Notes: a model not told the origin generated them from the sequence alone. A DNA stretch of 64,000 nucleotides from Chara braunii (GCA_003427395.1 BFEA01000142.1:1565423-1629422); one strand, 5' to 3'. Positions 45,621-57,964 are shown, numbered from the stretch's first letter. Numbers and translations: made by a program.

Positions 45621-45904
45621 TGCCATATGTGGGTTGGGTATAAGGGCTGAATTACTTGAAGATTCACGAACTATCTTATGTGAAATAACTTGGGGCTAAT
45701 GAGAGTACTTATCTTTGTGGTTTGACTTGCATGTGGCTGCGTGACATTACTAATTAGTCCGAGTTTCAGTTTGACAGGTAGTTGATTTAGATGCTCATCA
45801 CGTGTTAGAGCCATAGGAGGTAGTTCCAATTCCTGTATTTTTTTAGCTAAGTTTATTTTTACTTAGGTCGATTTCTGCATTTTCTAGGATTTTTTTTTTT
45901 ATAT

Positions 45905-46230
45905 GTGCTTGGTCTTGTATAAATTTTGGTAAGCCACTTTCTCTACGGGAAGCGCTGCCGAAATTTCTACAAATCCAAGGAGTTAGTCAAAACTTAAATT
46001 TTTCAAAAGTTCAACTTGTCTGATTTTTATATATCTGGCTTAGTAAAACTCTGGAAGGTCTCCTTTTCTAAAGGGAGTGCTGCCAAAATTTTTGCTAATT
46101 CAGGGAGTTAGACAAAATTTGACCTTAAAAGGTTGAAGATTATTTTTGTTTTCATATTTAGGCTGATATAAATTATGGAAAGACATTTTTTCTATGGGAA
46201 GCGCTGCCGAAAATTTCTTAGTTTAGAGGA
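45905..46230 (+). repeat. Tandem ~122-bp repeats in L4
   Basis: Three units with cores TTTCTCTACGGGAAGCGCTG, TTTTCTAAAGGGAGTGCTGC and TTTCTATGGGAAGCGCTG; counterpart of arrays in L1 and L2. Confidence 0.8.
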
Positions 46231-48696
46231 GATAGATTATATTTTGACAGGTGGCGACTCTGGCAATCCACTCTATATGGGGGAGATTCGGCCATAGGTC
46301 TATCTTTTTTTGGGTACTGGCTTAGAGATATACCTAGGCTTGGTTATCAGGAGAGTCTTGAGTGAGAACGTTGTCAAGCTCATTGGCCCCCGCGTCAGCG
46401 AGGGCCCTCCCAGCCGCGTCACGCAGGAGAAACACGGAAAATAAAACAAGGAGACAACTTGGGAACGACGCAAAATAATCCCGCGAGCCACCAAGACGGG
46501 TGCGTGGTCGCGTCGTCCCTTCGCCGCTCTAGCCGGGTGCGCCAGCTGTACATCCCGCGGTCCCCTACGACAGGATAGGTTCCCGCGGGGCATAAGCTTG
46601 CCTTCCCTCAGGGGCTGTCACCACCCTTAGAGGCGTATCCCAACCGAGCTGCTGACTCACGTGCGAAAGCTTTTACACGCAGTTGCAGAGGTGGGTCAGC
46701 CGAGGGCGTTTGCTCGTTCGCTGTAGTATAGATACCTTTCGTTAACGCCTAGTAAACCCGGACGTCGTCCGTCCATTAGAGCGCTGATCTCCTAAGAACG
46801 AAGCATACGCCAGTCGACTAGGATGGTCTCAATCAAGCATGAAACCCACATTATCCTATATCCTTTTACATATAACTCAAAAGAATTTTATAACACCTAC
46901 ATATATTTACATAATAAGGAATCGACCGCAGTCGATATAAAAGTACATTCAATTTGAACTAACTAACAAAATAGTTTGAATCATCATGCAATACATCCAA
47001 TAGTACAATATCAAAATAAAACCCGACCACCCCGGGTCGAACTCCACAAAAATACTCATGCAGCCGCCAACAAGGAGTTGGCTACCGATAATAACATTGA
47101 TGCAGCTAACAAGGTAATCGGCTGCATTAGTTTTGACTTGATGAGACACGCTGCCAAAGTTATTTTAACCCACCGCCGACTTAAGACTAGACTCACATAC
47201 CCATTTCCATTTTTTTGGATAACAGGTTGCTTTGCGGTTAATTCTTGATCAGGTGCATTGCTTGAAGTTTTGCATGTCTCTCCCTTTAGGAAGTGGTATG
47301 GGGTACTCCTCCTCCTCGTCCGAGCACAAAACTCGGATCTCAGAAGTCGGGCCATCTCCACCGAATCGGCAAAGTACCCCCCCGTAGAATGGTCCACTCT
47401 GGGTCGATAACAGGGTCGGCTCCTGAAGCAACGAACCCCCGCCCCAAATGCTTCCTGGAGAGAGAACATGTGTCCACTACAAGTAACTTTCAATTGTTCT
47501 TATTTCTCCTAAGTTCAGGGTAATCTTGAACAAAGAGAAATCAAAAGGGATAAAAAATGAGATAAGTTCGTCCGGAATAGAGGCGGTCAATCCTCGAAAA
47601 AAAGGCTAAGCTCATTTGATCTCTTCTGCTTTATTTCAATCAAATTCATTTTACGGTGTACACAAATTTAACGATTTTCAAAACAAACGAATCATTTTTG
47701 ACATGCAGGCAGGTAAGAAGTAAAGGAAGACAATTTTTTTTCTTTTCTCCAACAGGCAAGGTCAGTTTCCATATCAAGCATACTTCTACCTACCTGCACA
47801 CACAAAAACAACCACAGGTCCAGAAAATCCAGCAACCCATACTCTCGTCAGATGTCACTTTTCACATGCATGACACATGCGCTTTACTCAACCTTTTCTT
47901 CTGAACGTCAAAAAACAAACGGGGTCAAGCAAGTGTGGGTTCACACAGGCGTGAAAAATAATCTGAGTCAATCAACTGACCTTGAGTGAAGTGGTGTTGA
48001 AGAAGCGTTCTGGCTCACTCAAGAAAGTCAACCAACAAGCCGTGTGTGCCGCCGAAAGTTGTAGTCTCAAGGAAAATCCTGATCAAATCATCTTTCACTC
48101 GCACGCCTCATCCGCGGTAACCCAAGCGTGAAAACGGCGAGCCGCACGCGTCCCGGAAAAAAACACTCAATCTGGTACCACGTCGGTCCCAACTGGTCCT
48201 AAGCGGACCTAGATAGTCCCACGCGGTTGTAGGTGGTCCCATGCTGTCAAACACTTCGTCGAATGACTACTGAGTTGAAAACCTTTTCCACCACATTTCT
48301 CAAAAAAATAAAACCGGTACCGAATCTCAAAACCGCATGCGTCCAGACTGCCGTAAATAGCCATTTGCGTCCCACGTAGTCCCCACTGCAGCAAGTGTTG
48401 GGTAGTCCCAACTACAAAACATTTATCTCATGTGCTGCATAAAAAAATAAAACCCGCCAGTGGCGCTCAAATTTCGTACCGTCGCATGCCGTCAACCGCC
48501 ACCATGTCACGCTGCTGCTGCCGTACACACCAATGGTAGCAGACCTTCACCAAGAAAATAAGACACTGCGCCACAACAAAAAACCTTTCAGCGCCGTAAA
48601 AAAAAAACTACACTGCCGCGCCGCACGTCCCACCGTCGTGCTGCAACTTCACTGTCATGTCATACTCTCGTCGGAAAATGGCAGGACGTCATCGCG

Positions 48697-49045
48697 CGGT
48701 GCCCCGTAAAAAAAAAAACGGCAACGCTCCGTCGTGTCGTATCACCATAAAAAAATGGCAGCGCTTCGCCGTGCCGTACCATCATAAAAAAACGGTAGCG
48801 CTTCGTTGCGCCGTACCACCGTAAAAAAAAAACGGCAGCGCTTCACCGTGTCGTACCACCGCAAAAAGACGGCGACGCTCTGGTGTGCCGTACCACCTCA
48901 ACAAGATGATGGCGCTTCGCAGTGTCGTACCACCAAAACGGCACCGCTTCGCCGTGTCGTACCACCGCAAAAAAGACGGCGACGCTTTGCTGTGCCGTAC
49001 CATAGTAAAAAAAATGGCAGCGCTTCGCCGCGATGTATAACCGTG
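48697..49045. repeat. About 39-bp minisatellite in L6
   Basis: About nine diverged tandem units with the core AACGGCAGCGCTTCGCCGTG followed by TCGTACCACCGYAAAA. Some units share a second subtype (GACGGCGACGCT). The long frames on both strands here are produced by the repeat. Confidence 0.85.
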
Positions 49046-50931
49046 CAGTGAAAACGGCAACATCACTCTTCGAAACAAAGTGTCGCCGACGTGCCGTGAA
49101 AACGGCAGCGTCACCGCTCAGAATAAAGGTGTCGCGCCGACGCCGCGGTATTTCGACAGCATAACCCCACCACTTGTCGTGCTCCCCGTCGCTCCTTGCC
49201 ACGCTCCGCTGCCGCTCCTCATCACGCTCCGCTGCCGCTCCTCACCTTGCTGCCGCAGAGTCCCCTTAGAAACCAGCTTGCCAAGGTGGAGCAGAGTGCT
49301 CCAACCAAGGCTATGGTTGTCTCCTCCTTCGTCGCGCTCCTCCACAGTCCTTCAGCTTCGCCGACAACACTCATGCCTCTTCTCCAGCACTCCAGCGATG
49401 AGGCAAGTGTGCTGTCGCACACTGCCAGTTGGAGGCAAGTGTGAGGCAGCTGGGGGACAGCTGCCTCTTTTGTAGTGGCTGAGAAGGGCAGCAGCGGCCT
49501 CAGCTGCCCCCAGGCAAAATTCGCACTTGCCTGGGGCCGTTGATCTGAGCCAGATCAATCGACTGAGGCTACCTCACCTCAGCCACACACTTAGGGCGGC
49601 AGTTGTACTCAACTGCCCCCCTCTTTTTCTCCTTTTTCCCTGCAATCAGCCCTATACTGAGTGCAGGTTCAGCGGGAAGATGGTTGTTTCCAGCCAAGTT
49701 CCCCTCACTGACCCTCTAGTTCACAGTTGTGGCCTGAATGACTGCATTCAGGCCAATACTTCTTGAACTTGGTGCACGGTCGCGACCACGGACTATTCCT
49801 TTCTCTCCCCTCTCTACTTTTCTTTTTTTTCTCCCATGCCCTCCCCTGAAAACGGAGATGGCAGTTGTCAGATTGGGAGAGGTAGGGAAAGAACTCGTGA
49901 AAATGCACGAGTTCAAATCCCGACAGGCTCAGGGCGGGGTGCAAAAAGTTAATCGACTTTGAACATTTTTAGAAAACTATTCGCTTTATAAAAAAATTAA
50001 AAAAAAATCATGCGCATGGCCTAAGTGCCTGACTATCTATAGAAAAAATTGCAAGGTCAAAAAAAAAGTTTTACGCCAACAAAACAAATAGTGGCGCAAA
50101 CTGAAAAATACAGTTTTTCAAAATAAACTCAGATTCTATTTTTTCGTTTTTTTTCTTTTCTTTTCTTTTCTTTTTTATCTTTTATTTTTCTTCTTCCCCC
50201 CCGGACAACGGGGAGGCAGCTGGCAGGTCGGGAGGAGAAGGTCCCCCTCTCTCCCATCCTCCCATCCCTCTCTCTCTCTCACTCTCCACTCAACTCCTTC
50301 AACACCCTTTTGCTTTTCAACCCCCCGCTTCCTGCCTGTGCCTGCATACAGCCTACGACCCCAGGCAGATTCAGACAAGGCTGGGGTGGTTCCCTCAGCA
50401 GTTGCTCGTTTTTCCACGAGCAACTACAGGGTTTTCTTTCCCCTGTGGCAGCGCGCGCTCACACCCGGTTGCCGACAGCGCCAGGTTCGGGCGCATCGTT
50501 GGAAGTTGCAGCCCGTTTCCAAAAGTGAACGGGCGCAACTTCAACTGCGCCACGATAAGAAAGGAATGAGGGGGGGGGATCTTTCAAAATAAGACGAAAA
50601 GAAAAAGAAAAATCTGAAACAAAATCTTTAACGAAAAAAATCCAAAAGAATAAACAAACAAAGAAACGAACTTACCTACTAGGTTGCCCGTGAAAACGGG
50701 CGCTTGCAGCTCCTTCTGGGGACTTCAAGGCCCCATCACGTCTCGTCGCACCATCTGGCGCTGTAGTTTTTTGTTTTTTTATTTTTTTACTAATAGTAAA
50801 AATCATTGACTCGTTGGCTTATGCCAATGGCTACAGCTACACTCCCCCCCCCCCCAACCTCATCTACAGGCGTCATGTGGCGTCGTATATATATATTTTT
50901 TGTTTATTTATTTTTATTTTTACTTTATTTT

Positions 50932-50975
50932 TTCGATTTATGCGTGTCATCCTTGCGCAGGGCCATGCTGTTATC
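50932..50975 (-). ncRNA. U6 snRNA-like 3' fragment in L6
   Basis: The minus strand reads GCATGGCCCTGCGCAAGG then ATGACACGCATAAATCGA, an almost perfect copy of the U6 3' central region including GACACGCA. A plus-strand B-box GGTTCGATCCC lies 120 bp away (51091-51101). Fossil segment. Confidence 0.85.
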
Positions 50976-51601
50976 CGCGCGACCGTTTTCGGTTGTGAGA
51001 TCTAATGATCTCGCGGTCAAAATTGATTGCGCCTCACGTTCCTTTCCGGTGGGCTGTTCCAAAATAAGCCAGCCTAGTACGATGCCTTCAGGTTCGATCC
51101 CAGTGTCTGTTGGGTGATAGCTTGATGCTATAACCTACTGGCCTAACTCCTATTCACGGAAGCTATACCCGCAACTCTTTTATTTGAAGAGTTGTTGCCC
51201 AGTAGGTCACTCAGCCTCGGGAGTAGGCAGGCCTGAACTGCCTCACCTTGGCAAATGGCCGCCACCCCGCCATGTAATCGGCTGAGGCTTAGCCCAGTAA
51301 GCCCGATAAGCAACCCCTTTGGCCTACTCAGGTTCTGAATCGCGCGGCTGTCATCATTTTAAGTAGGATATGAGTTAAACTTAGTATTTCAATGTCCGTA
51401 CGCCCCTCAGTACTCGCCAAACACGGTTGGTGACCGACCGCACCGCCGCTATAGCATGCCGCAGGCGTTTGGACTTAAGCAAAAATTTAGTCTCTCAGTC
51501 GTAGGTTTGTTCTGAATAAACTTTTGGCTGACGCCAGTCTCATCAAGTTCCTTAATTTAACAAAAAAAAGTCGGACAGCGTCTGACGTTTAAAATCCCCG
51601 G

Positions 51602-51625
51602 CAAATACCCTTGTCAGGGTATTTG
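51602..51625. repeat. LTR-terminal palindrome (L6)
   Basis: CAAATACCCT / AGGGTATTTG with a 4-nt spacer, 8 nt inside the CGACA end. Confidence 0.88.
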
Positions 51626-51637
51626 GCCCGACAATGT

Positions 51638-53238
51638 GTCATGGGGATTTGATCTCCATACATTGACGATTTAGCTTGGACTTTTACCTGTCGTATGATA
51701 CAAGTTTTTTTTGGACATTCGATCTAGAATTAGAATTAAGTTTCAGCTTGATCCTGCGAGGACCATCTTCTGTTATCACTAATAACATGTCGGTTGGTTG
51801 ATCCCCGACTTGCCGGTTCACGACACGACTTTGCTTACACTTGTACCTCAACCTGATTGCCTTAGCCTTGATATTTGATATGTTTCTTTGAGGGTTTTAA
51901 CCGGACTTCTTCTAAATGATCATTATAAAGAGCTTATGAGATTTATGGAAAGTTGGATTATATTTGGGGCTTGAGTGTGTAAGGCGTGGTGTGAGTCACA
52001 GAGAACAGTAAAGTTGACCACATTGGTGTATGGCAATGTGGCTATTGTGTGTGTTTGTGTTTTATGCAGGTTAGTATTTTGGAGCTTGGTATATAGGCCA
52101 TACTTTGGAGGCAGTGAGAATGACAACCAAGTATCGCACGATCTGCATACCTGATGGGTTTATGTTTCCCCCTCTTTTATTTTATCTCGAGTGCTGATTT
52201 GATATATGAGTGTTAGGTGTTTACTTGTTTACTGACTGGGTTTTGCTTATTAATTTTTATAGTTGGACGTTGTAGTCTATGGCAGCCGTCAAAGTCAAAC
52301 CCCTTGACTTATCTCCAGGCCCTAGATGATGGAGTTGGTCTCCAGGGCAATAAGAGACGATTGTCACCACAGGTATGAATCTGTGTACCACCCACTCTCC
52401 GCAGGGTGCAGAAAAGGGTGTGGTTTTCAACCGCACGTGGCGGTTGTCCAGCATCGAGAGATCAATTCCTCAAGGCGTGTGTCACCCGACACTTGAGTGT
52501 CGACTGCGATCCTCGAGATTAACGAGGAACGCATGAGTATGGGTACTACATAGTACGCCATCATTGCGACTGCTCGTGTATTTATGCACTGCTAGTCGCT
52601 ATGAGAAAGCCCTGCGTCCGCGCAGTTTTATACTAAGTCACGCGCGCATCGCCTATCCGATTTCCACATCGGAGAGTTATGGGGTGGCTATTAAGGGACT
52701 AGGAGCGTTGTCGCGTTGTTTGTTCTTTGTCGTTTTGTATATGTACGTGCGTATATGTATGTGTTTTTATTTTTATGTTCTTAGAGTGGTGTGCACGTGG
52801 TGCGTAGGATGCGTCCTAGTCGACCGGCGACGAGTCGCGCTTGGGACCTCAGCCCCCCAAGATGTCGGCTCGCGTGCGAGTCCGATAGAGGCGTAATACC
52901 GCGTGTACCCCCTATGCTACACCGAACGAGAAACGCCCTCGGCTGGTCCACCTCAGCGATTGCAACCGATCAACTTTCGTACTGTGGACTGGTAACTCGG
53001 CGGGGATACGCCCACCGAAGGGAGGTGACAACTCCCGTAAGGTGGAGGTAAGTCGTGCCTCGCGTAGGCCCTATCCTGTCGTAGGGGCTCGCGAGAGGTA
53101 TGGTTGGCGCACTCGGTCGGAGCGGCTTGTTGAAGCTCCATAATGTATTCACGACGAGGATTAAAAACCAACTCCTGCGTGACGCGGCCGGGAGGGTCCC
53201 GCGCTGCCCTGTGCGGTGCCGGACCGATGCGCTCGACA
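51638..53238 (+). mobile_element. L4, second part: 3' end of the LTR
   Basis: Resumes exactly where L4 was broken (GTCATGGGGATTTGATC) and aligns without break to 19055-20628 of L2. Ends in GATGCGCTCGACA at 53238, followed 2 nt later by a well-preserved primer-binding site. Confidence 0.75.
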
Positions 53239-53240
53239 GA

Positions 53241-53258
53241 TGGCGCTGTTGCCGGGGA
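53241..53258 (+). promoter_or_regulatory. Primer-binding site after L4
   Basis: TGGCGCTGTTGCCGGGGA differs by one base from the TGGCGCCGTTGCCGGGGA site of plant Ty3/gypsy (Athila/Tat type) elements, which is complementary to the 3' end of tRNA-Asp. Its position 2 nt after the LTR end fixes the 3' border of L4 and its plus orientation. Confidence 0.75.
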
Positions 53259-54810
53259 TAACGGTTGTCTGCCGTTGTCCCTGGTGGAACGACATCCAGG
53301 TATGAGAAAGTGAGAACTAGGTAAAATGAGAATTTTTCTTTTGACGAACATGGTCGATTGCTTGATGCCTTGACTATCGTTGGGGATATCTTGAAAAATT
53401 GTGGCCTAAGCGTGAAGCGTTGATTATTAGTGTATGCGCAGTTTACTTAAGGGAGGGAGTGTTTGGCTATACATTTAAGTATTTTGACGCGTATAATAGC
53501 GGTATTAACAAACACCTTGTCATCTTAAGTATCTTTTGATAATTGGGCGATATGTGGCGTGTCTGATGCAGCCTTGGTTGAGTTGAGGCAGCATCCGCAT
53601 TTTTTTGTATGTCTATTACCGAAGCAAGCTAAGTTGATAACTGTCAAAGCTATGAGGCTAGTGACTCATTACGTGAGTTATGTGCTAAGCTTGCTTTGGG
53701 ATGTAAAGACGTTAAGTTGAGGCGTATCCCCTTGGTTAGTAAAGTGTCGCTTTAGAAGGGGGTTTTGGTACGTGAGCGACATGAGTGAGGGGGTAACTGA
53801 TAAGTGCGAAATGAGGGGTTCTATGACAGAGGTCGTTTCTTTAGCACACACCGAGTTATGGTGCGATGGGTAGTGCAATTAATATTGTGCCTTGACCCTC
53901 CGGTGGTCTCAGTTGGCGATAAAATTGAGTCACCTAGAGGATTGTATAGATGTAACTGCCGATAAAAGATGCGAAGTAGTGGTTACTTTGCTAGCGGCTT
54001 GGCTAACCCGAAGAGAGGTTTATGTCTTAAGTTTGTGTGAATATATATATATATAAATGTATATATTGGTCTTTATGACAATTATTTTATGTGTGGTTGC
54101 TGCAATATATGCGTTTTTTCTGTATTTGTTTATTGTTTGATTGACGATATATGTATGGATTGTCTTTCAAAAGAGGGCATAGACTTTGCATGAAACCCAC
54201 ATCTGGCATGGGACCAGAGGTGAATGGGGTGACTAACTCCTAGGGAAGGTGATTCTTCCTAAGGGGAGTTAGTCAGCATGTATAAATTATCATCAGTGGA
54301 AGTGCATTCTTAAATTGTTATCCCCTCGTTGAGACTTAAGGAAACAGTTATCAGTCTTGAGAATGATAGTGAGACCCGCGCCGAAACTATGTTCGTGGTC
54401 CATTGTGGGTTGTTGTTATTTTTCTTTTGAATAGGAAAGTAACTACATTATCAGGTAAAAGAGGAGGAAAAAGTTTGTTTCCTTACTTAAACCTTGATGG
54501 CAAATGCATGGCAACTACTGTTTAGCTAAGGTGGGTCTAGAGTGACGACCTAGGCCAGACTTTCGCTATGTAGGGCCACCATACCTAGAGAGGTGCGGGA
54601 TCATCACCCGTTGTCTCAATAGGTATGAGTGGGGTTGTCTTGCTAACCTTAATAGGTTTAGTGAGGTGCAAGCGCTGGAATCAAAGAGGGTTGCGGTGAG
54701 GCTTGATCTTTAGAGCGGGGTTCAGGAGTCAAGATGTTATCTTACGAGAGTTACATCGCCCCTCTGTGATATATGCTTCGCTTAAAAGTTGAAGAGGTAA
54801 CAATTGTATC
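53259..54810. other. Leader/internal region of the L4 element
   Basis: No coding sequence recognised. A short TA tract lies at about 54042-54054. The length matches that between primer-binding site and gag-like region in the L3 element. Confidence 0.45.
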
Positions 54811-55050
54811 ATGTTTGTTACTCGATATAGTTATGTGTCAGTAGGGCACTTCCTGGCGGAGTACGAGCGTACATTGCGCAAGGGTTGGGCGTTGTCTGAT
54901 CATGATAAGTGTTTTGTCTTCCTCATAAACTTCACAGATGTCGAGCAGCGAGACTTGATTCGTGGGACAGAGGGGATACTAATATGGGATAACATCCAAG
55001 ATAACTTTGAGCTGGGGGATTTCGACCAGTACCCCTGCCATACTATGTGA
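54811..55050 (+). pseudogene. Gag-like remnant of the L4 element
   Basis: A 79-codon open frame with VGHFLAEYERTLRKG, CFVFLINFTDVEQRDL and IWDNIQDNFELGDFDQY. The frame continues in protein-like sequence after the stop at 55048, with more stops, to about 55330 (KKVKKSGRNHK). Homologous in order and motifs to 39865-40292. The pattern suits the C-terminal part of a Ty3/gypsy Gag capsid, but no CCHC zinc knuckle, protease, reverse transcriptase or integrase is seen downstream. Truncated and presumably dead. Confidence 0.55.
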
Positions 55051-55962
55051 GAAGTGAGAAAAAGAAAGGAGTTGCAAAACTATGGTAAGAGTAGGTTTGA
55101 TGAAGGCACAAAGGAAGTTGTGGTAGGTGTTAGAAGGAATACAAAAGACGAGCTCCAAAAGAAGGTTAAGAAATCTGGGCGAAATCATAAGTGAGATGAA
55201 GCAAACAAGGCGTGGGCCGACATTGGTAAAGTAGGGGAAGTTGAAGCCAGAAACACCATGCCTCAGACCTGTGAGAGGACAATTGACGTCCCAAATAAAG
55301 AGAGAAAATAGGGGCGAAGAGGACAGAAGCAAGTAAATATGGGCCCATCTATGGCTACGTCCCGCCCTCAGGAAGGATGTGCCCGGTTGGTCACACCCCT
55401 CGCAGTTGTAAGATGGGAAAGAAAGGAGTTGAAGGGTAAGCCTTAGATGAGGGCTTGATTTATCCCAATGACTATCATTACACTACTTGTCTCGTTTATA
55501 GCAAGAGAGAGATAAAATGGTGTCAGCTGTCTTGAATGATTTATAAACAAACACTCGGAAGACTATGACGATGTGACAAACTCGATTACTATACTAATAG
55601 GTGATTATCTGCCTATTTTGCGTTTAAGTTGAGCCTTCAAAGTTTTATGAGACGTAGGTTTTATCTCATATATACGTTTGAGTTCGAGTGACTTTACTTT
55701 TGGGGATTGTGCGTACACCTTGGATTTGACTATCCGCTCTCTAAGCTGACTTCAACTTTGTTAGATGTAAGTGAAGGTCTTGTAGGGTTCGATTGTCTAT
55801 ACGTTGACGTCCTTACGTCTTTGCGGGAACGTTTGGGATTGTTTTGTGTATATCAAACTTTTTATGATTTATAAAGTATGACATACAAGGTCTTTTGTTT
55901 CTGATTGGGACCTGAAATTGTGATGATTTGAGGCTTGTGAAAATTTAAGACTCAAGATAATT

Positions 55963-56000
<38 letters not shown>

Positions 56001-57614
56001 ATCTTGGTATGGGGTTTTATTTCCCTGGGTTGCAGAATCGTGCATGTTCTGGTTGTCATTGACATTCTCACCATGGTGGATTGGTGGGTCTTTCTGTTTT
56101 TATTTTATTTGACATATGAGAAGCGGAGTCTTAACTATGTATAATGAAAGAGTGACAAAAAAAGGTTAGTGAAGAATGCTTGAACCGGAGAGGGTTCAAT
56201 AAAGTGAGGAAGGCGTGATTATCAGTGAAGAATTTATGGGAGATTTAAGAGAATCCAGAAAATCATATTGAGAGAGAGGTTATGCCCGAGGGCAACCTAA
56301 ACGGTTGATGGTCTATTGGGACCCATCTCCAAGTGAAAGATATTTTAAGGATTATATGGAATGTTTATTCTTGAGTGGAAAGAATAGCTGAAAAATTTTT
56401 GATTGAGAGATTTGTCTTCCTGACATATATACAGCGACCACTCTGCCCTGGGCTCATAGCTGTCAGCGAGGGACTCGCGGCAGGGAAACTTGTCATGTAT
56501 ACGGGACCCTCACTTGACCCTTGGTTATGGATTGCGAGTGGTTTAGTCTGCGTCAGAAGGTAGAGGTTATACTGTCAAGTATACAACAATGTCACTTTAC
56601 CCAAGGTTCATAGCTACCAGTAAGGGAGACTCACGGCAGGGAAACCTGTCATGTATATGAGACCCTCACTTGACCTTTGGTTGTGAACTGCGAGTGGCTA
56701 GGCTGCAACAATATTTCCCCTGATTGAGAAAAAACAAGGGAAAATGGTTGATTGTGGTGAGATTTTGAGAAGCATAAACAGTGAATTTCATTTGGAAGAA
56801 AATTATGAGCGTTTGCTCACTGAGCAAAACTTATGGGTGAGATTGACAAAGGATGTGACGAAAGCAAAGAACCCTGCTCGTAAAAGTAGGATTTATAATC
56901 AAAAGGGGTGATTTCCTTTTACATTAGAGACTGCGTGAATACCCCCACCCATCTGGTTGATGAATCAGTAAAATGAGTGGCTTTTGCGTGATAGTAATGA
57001 CTTGAGGGATTGGGCTTAACAGGGCCCTGCCCCTAAGGTACATTTGTGATATGTGTGATGGGGTCAAGTACCCTGACCTTCTAGATTAGTTGAAAAATGG
57101 AGGTGTCTGATTAAACCCCACAATGCGGTGTTCCTTTGGGGAAAAGGTTGAAAACAAATTTATAGATCAGTTGAGTTTGAGCAATTGATGTGTGAAAAGA
57201 AAAAAACTATAAATAAAGATTGAGATCCTGAATTTTGACCCACCACTGAGTTTAAGTTTTAGCTAGTGGTAGGATGATCAGGGTGTCCGGCGCGATAAAA
57301 TATCGCTTGAATGACTTTTTGTCTGTAATTATAACAGGTGGAAAGTGGTTTTATCCGCTTTGTTAAATTAAAAGTTAAAGAATGTCTGTGCTTAGTCGAT
57401 TGTTCGGCTATTGAAGATTGCTATTTTGGTCAGGAGTTAAATGATATTTTTGACCGACGATTTTGTATGCCTCTTTTTGAGAAATCGAGGCTTGGAAACA
57501 ATACAACTTAATGATCGGTTTTTGTTAAGTTATATGCTTTTTTTCGAGACTATGTTTAAAACAGCAGTTGAATGGGAATGTTTGGTGCGACGGGGACGTC
57601 GCTTAATAAAGTCC
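55051..57614. other. Decayed 3' internal region of the L4 element
   Basis: No enzyme domain recognised. Contains an A run (55967-55998) and a diverged direct duplication (56437-56554 with 56592-56709). Confidence 0.4.
56437..56709 (+). repeat. Diverged direct duplication, ~115-bp units about 154 bp apart
   Basis: Both units share GGYTCATAGCT, CGGCAGGGAAAC, TGTCATGTATA and ACCCTCACTTGACC in order. Units end at GCGAGTGG(T/C)T. Confidence 0.75.
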
Positions 57615-57619
57615 GGGCA

Positions 57620-57671
57620 GACTGGGTATTTGGCGTGGTTTCTGCAAGTCGCACTAATATAGCCTCGTCCG
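57620..57671 (+). mobile_element. Scrap of a 3' LTR start
   Basis: GGGTATTTGGCGTGGTTTCT and the following 30 bp (GCAAGTCGCACTAAT, TAGCCTCGTCC) match the start of L4 (41203-41255) almost exactly, beginning in the second arm of the palindrome. Sequence after 57671 is unrelated. It is probably the 3' LTR of the L4 element truncated by deletion, and marks the border to the CUL1 region. Confidence 0.65.
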
Positions 57672-57866
57672 GCCCCGCATGGCCAAGTGCCGAAGGCACC
57701 CATCACATCTAAAAATCCAACCTCCAAACAACCTGGGCTTGATAAAAGGAAAAAACAGAACAAGGAAAAGAAAGAAAAGAAAAAGAAGGCCTGCCTTGGG
57801 CACAGCTGCACCTGCCGCTGCGCGATACTGATACGGAAAACAGGCGGGGGAGGGGCGCGCTGCCCA

Positions 57867-57964
57867 TCTTCCCCCGAGCACAACGCACCCTGATTACGAC
57901 TGTACCCAACCGGGAAGATACTTGTATACATTCATTTTCAGGGTGCGTTATGTTCGGGGGAAGA
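57867..57964. mobile_element. MITE copy 1 (inverted-repeat element, ~98 bp)
   Basis: Terminal inverted repeats of about 26 bp (TCTTCCCCCGAGCACAACGC... / ...GCGTTATGTTCGGGGGAAGA). Tips match MITE copy 4 (TTCTTCCCCCGA). No TA flanks here, so its borders are less certain than those of the others. Confidence 0.65.

Larger units (their letters stand above)
41182..46371 (+). mobile_element. L4, first part: giant LTR-like repeat interrupted by L6
   Basis: Starts TGTCATACC and the perfect palindrome 41189-41214. Contains the stem-loop 42432-42463 (13-bp perfect stem), an exact 32-bp tandem duplication, a GA microsatellite, an 18S-like segment (43594-43792), the conserved block 44505-44830, the hairpin array (45021-45620) and ~122-bp tandem repeats (45905-46230). 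At 46371 it is cut by L6 between GAGAACGT and GTCATGGGG, sequences that are contiguous in L2 (about 19050), which proves the insertion. Joined length with 51638-53238 is about 6.8 kb. Confidence 0.75.
46372..51633 (-). mobile_element. L6: complete giant LTR-like repeat (5262 bp) nested in L4
   Basis: Plus-strand ends TGTCAAG (46372) and GGCCCGACA (51633), flanked by ACGT (46368-46371) and ATGT (51634-51637), a 4-bp target duplication with one CpG-to-TpG change. Colinear with L5: conserved 3' block at 46440-46870, block 47230-47470, minisatellite 48697-49045, AC-free middle, U6-like fragment 50932-50975, tRNA-like B box, AATAAA (51529-51534) and the terminal palindrome. Contains no coding gene. 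Inserting into L4 makes it younger than L4. Confidence 0.8.

Noticed and set aside
48782-49475. Several 75-131-codon frames on both strands
   Set aside because: They arise from the 39-bp minisatellite whose unit is free of stops in several phases.
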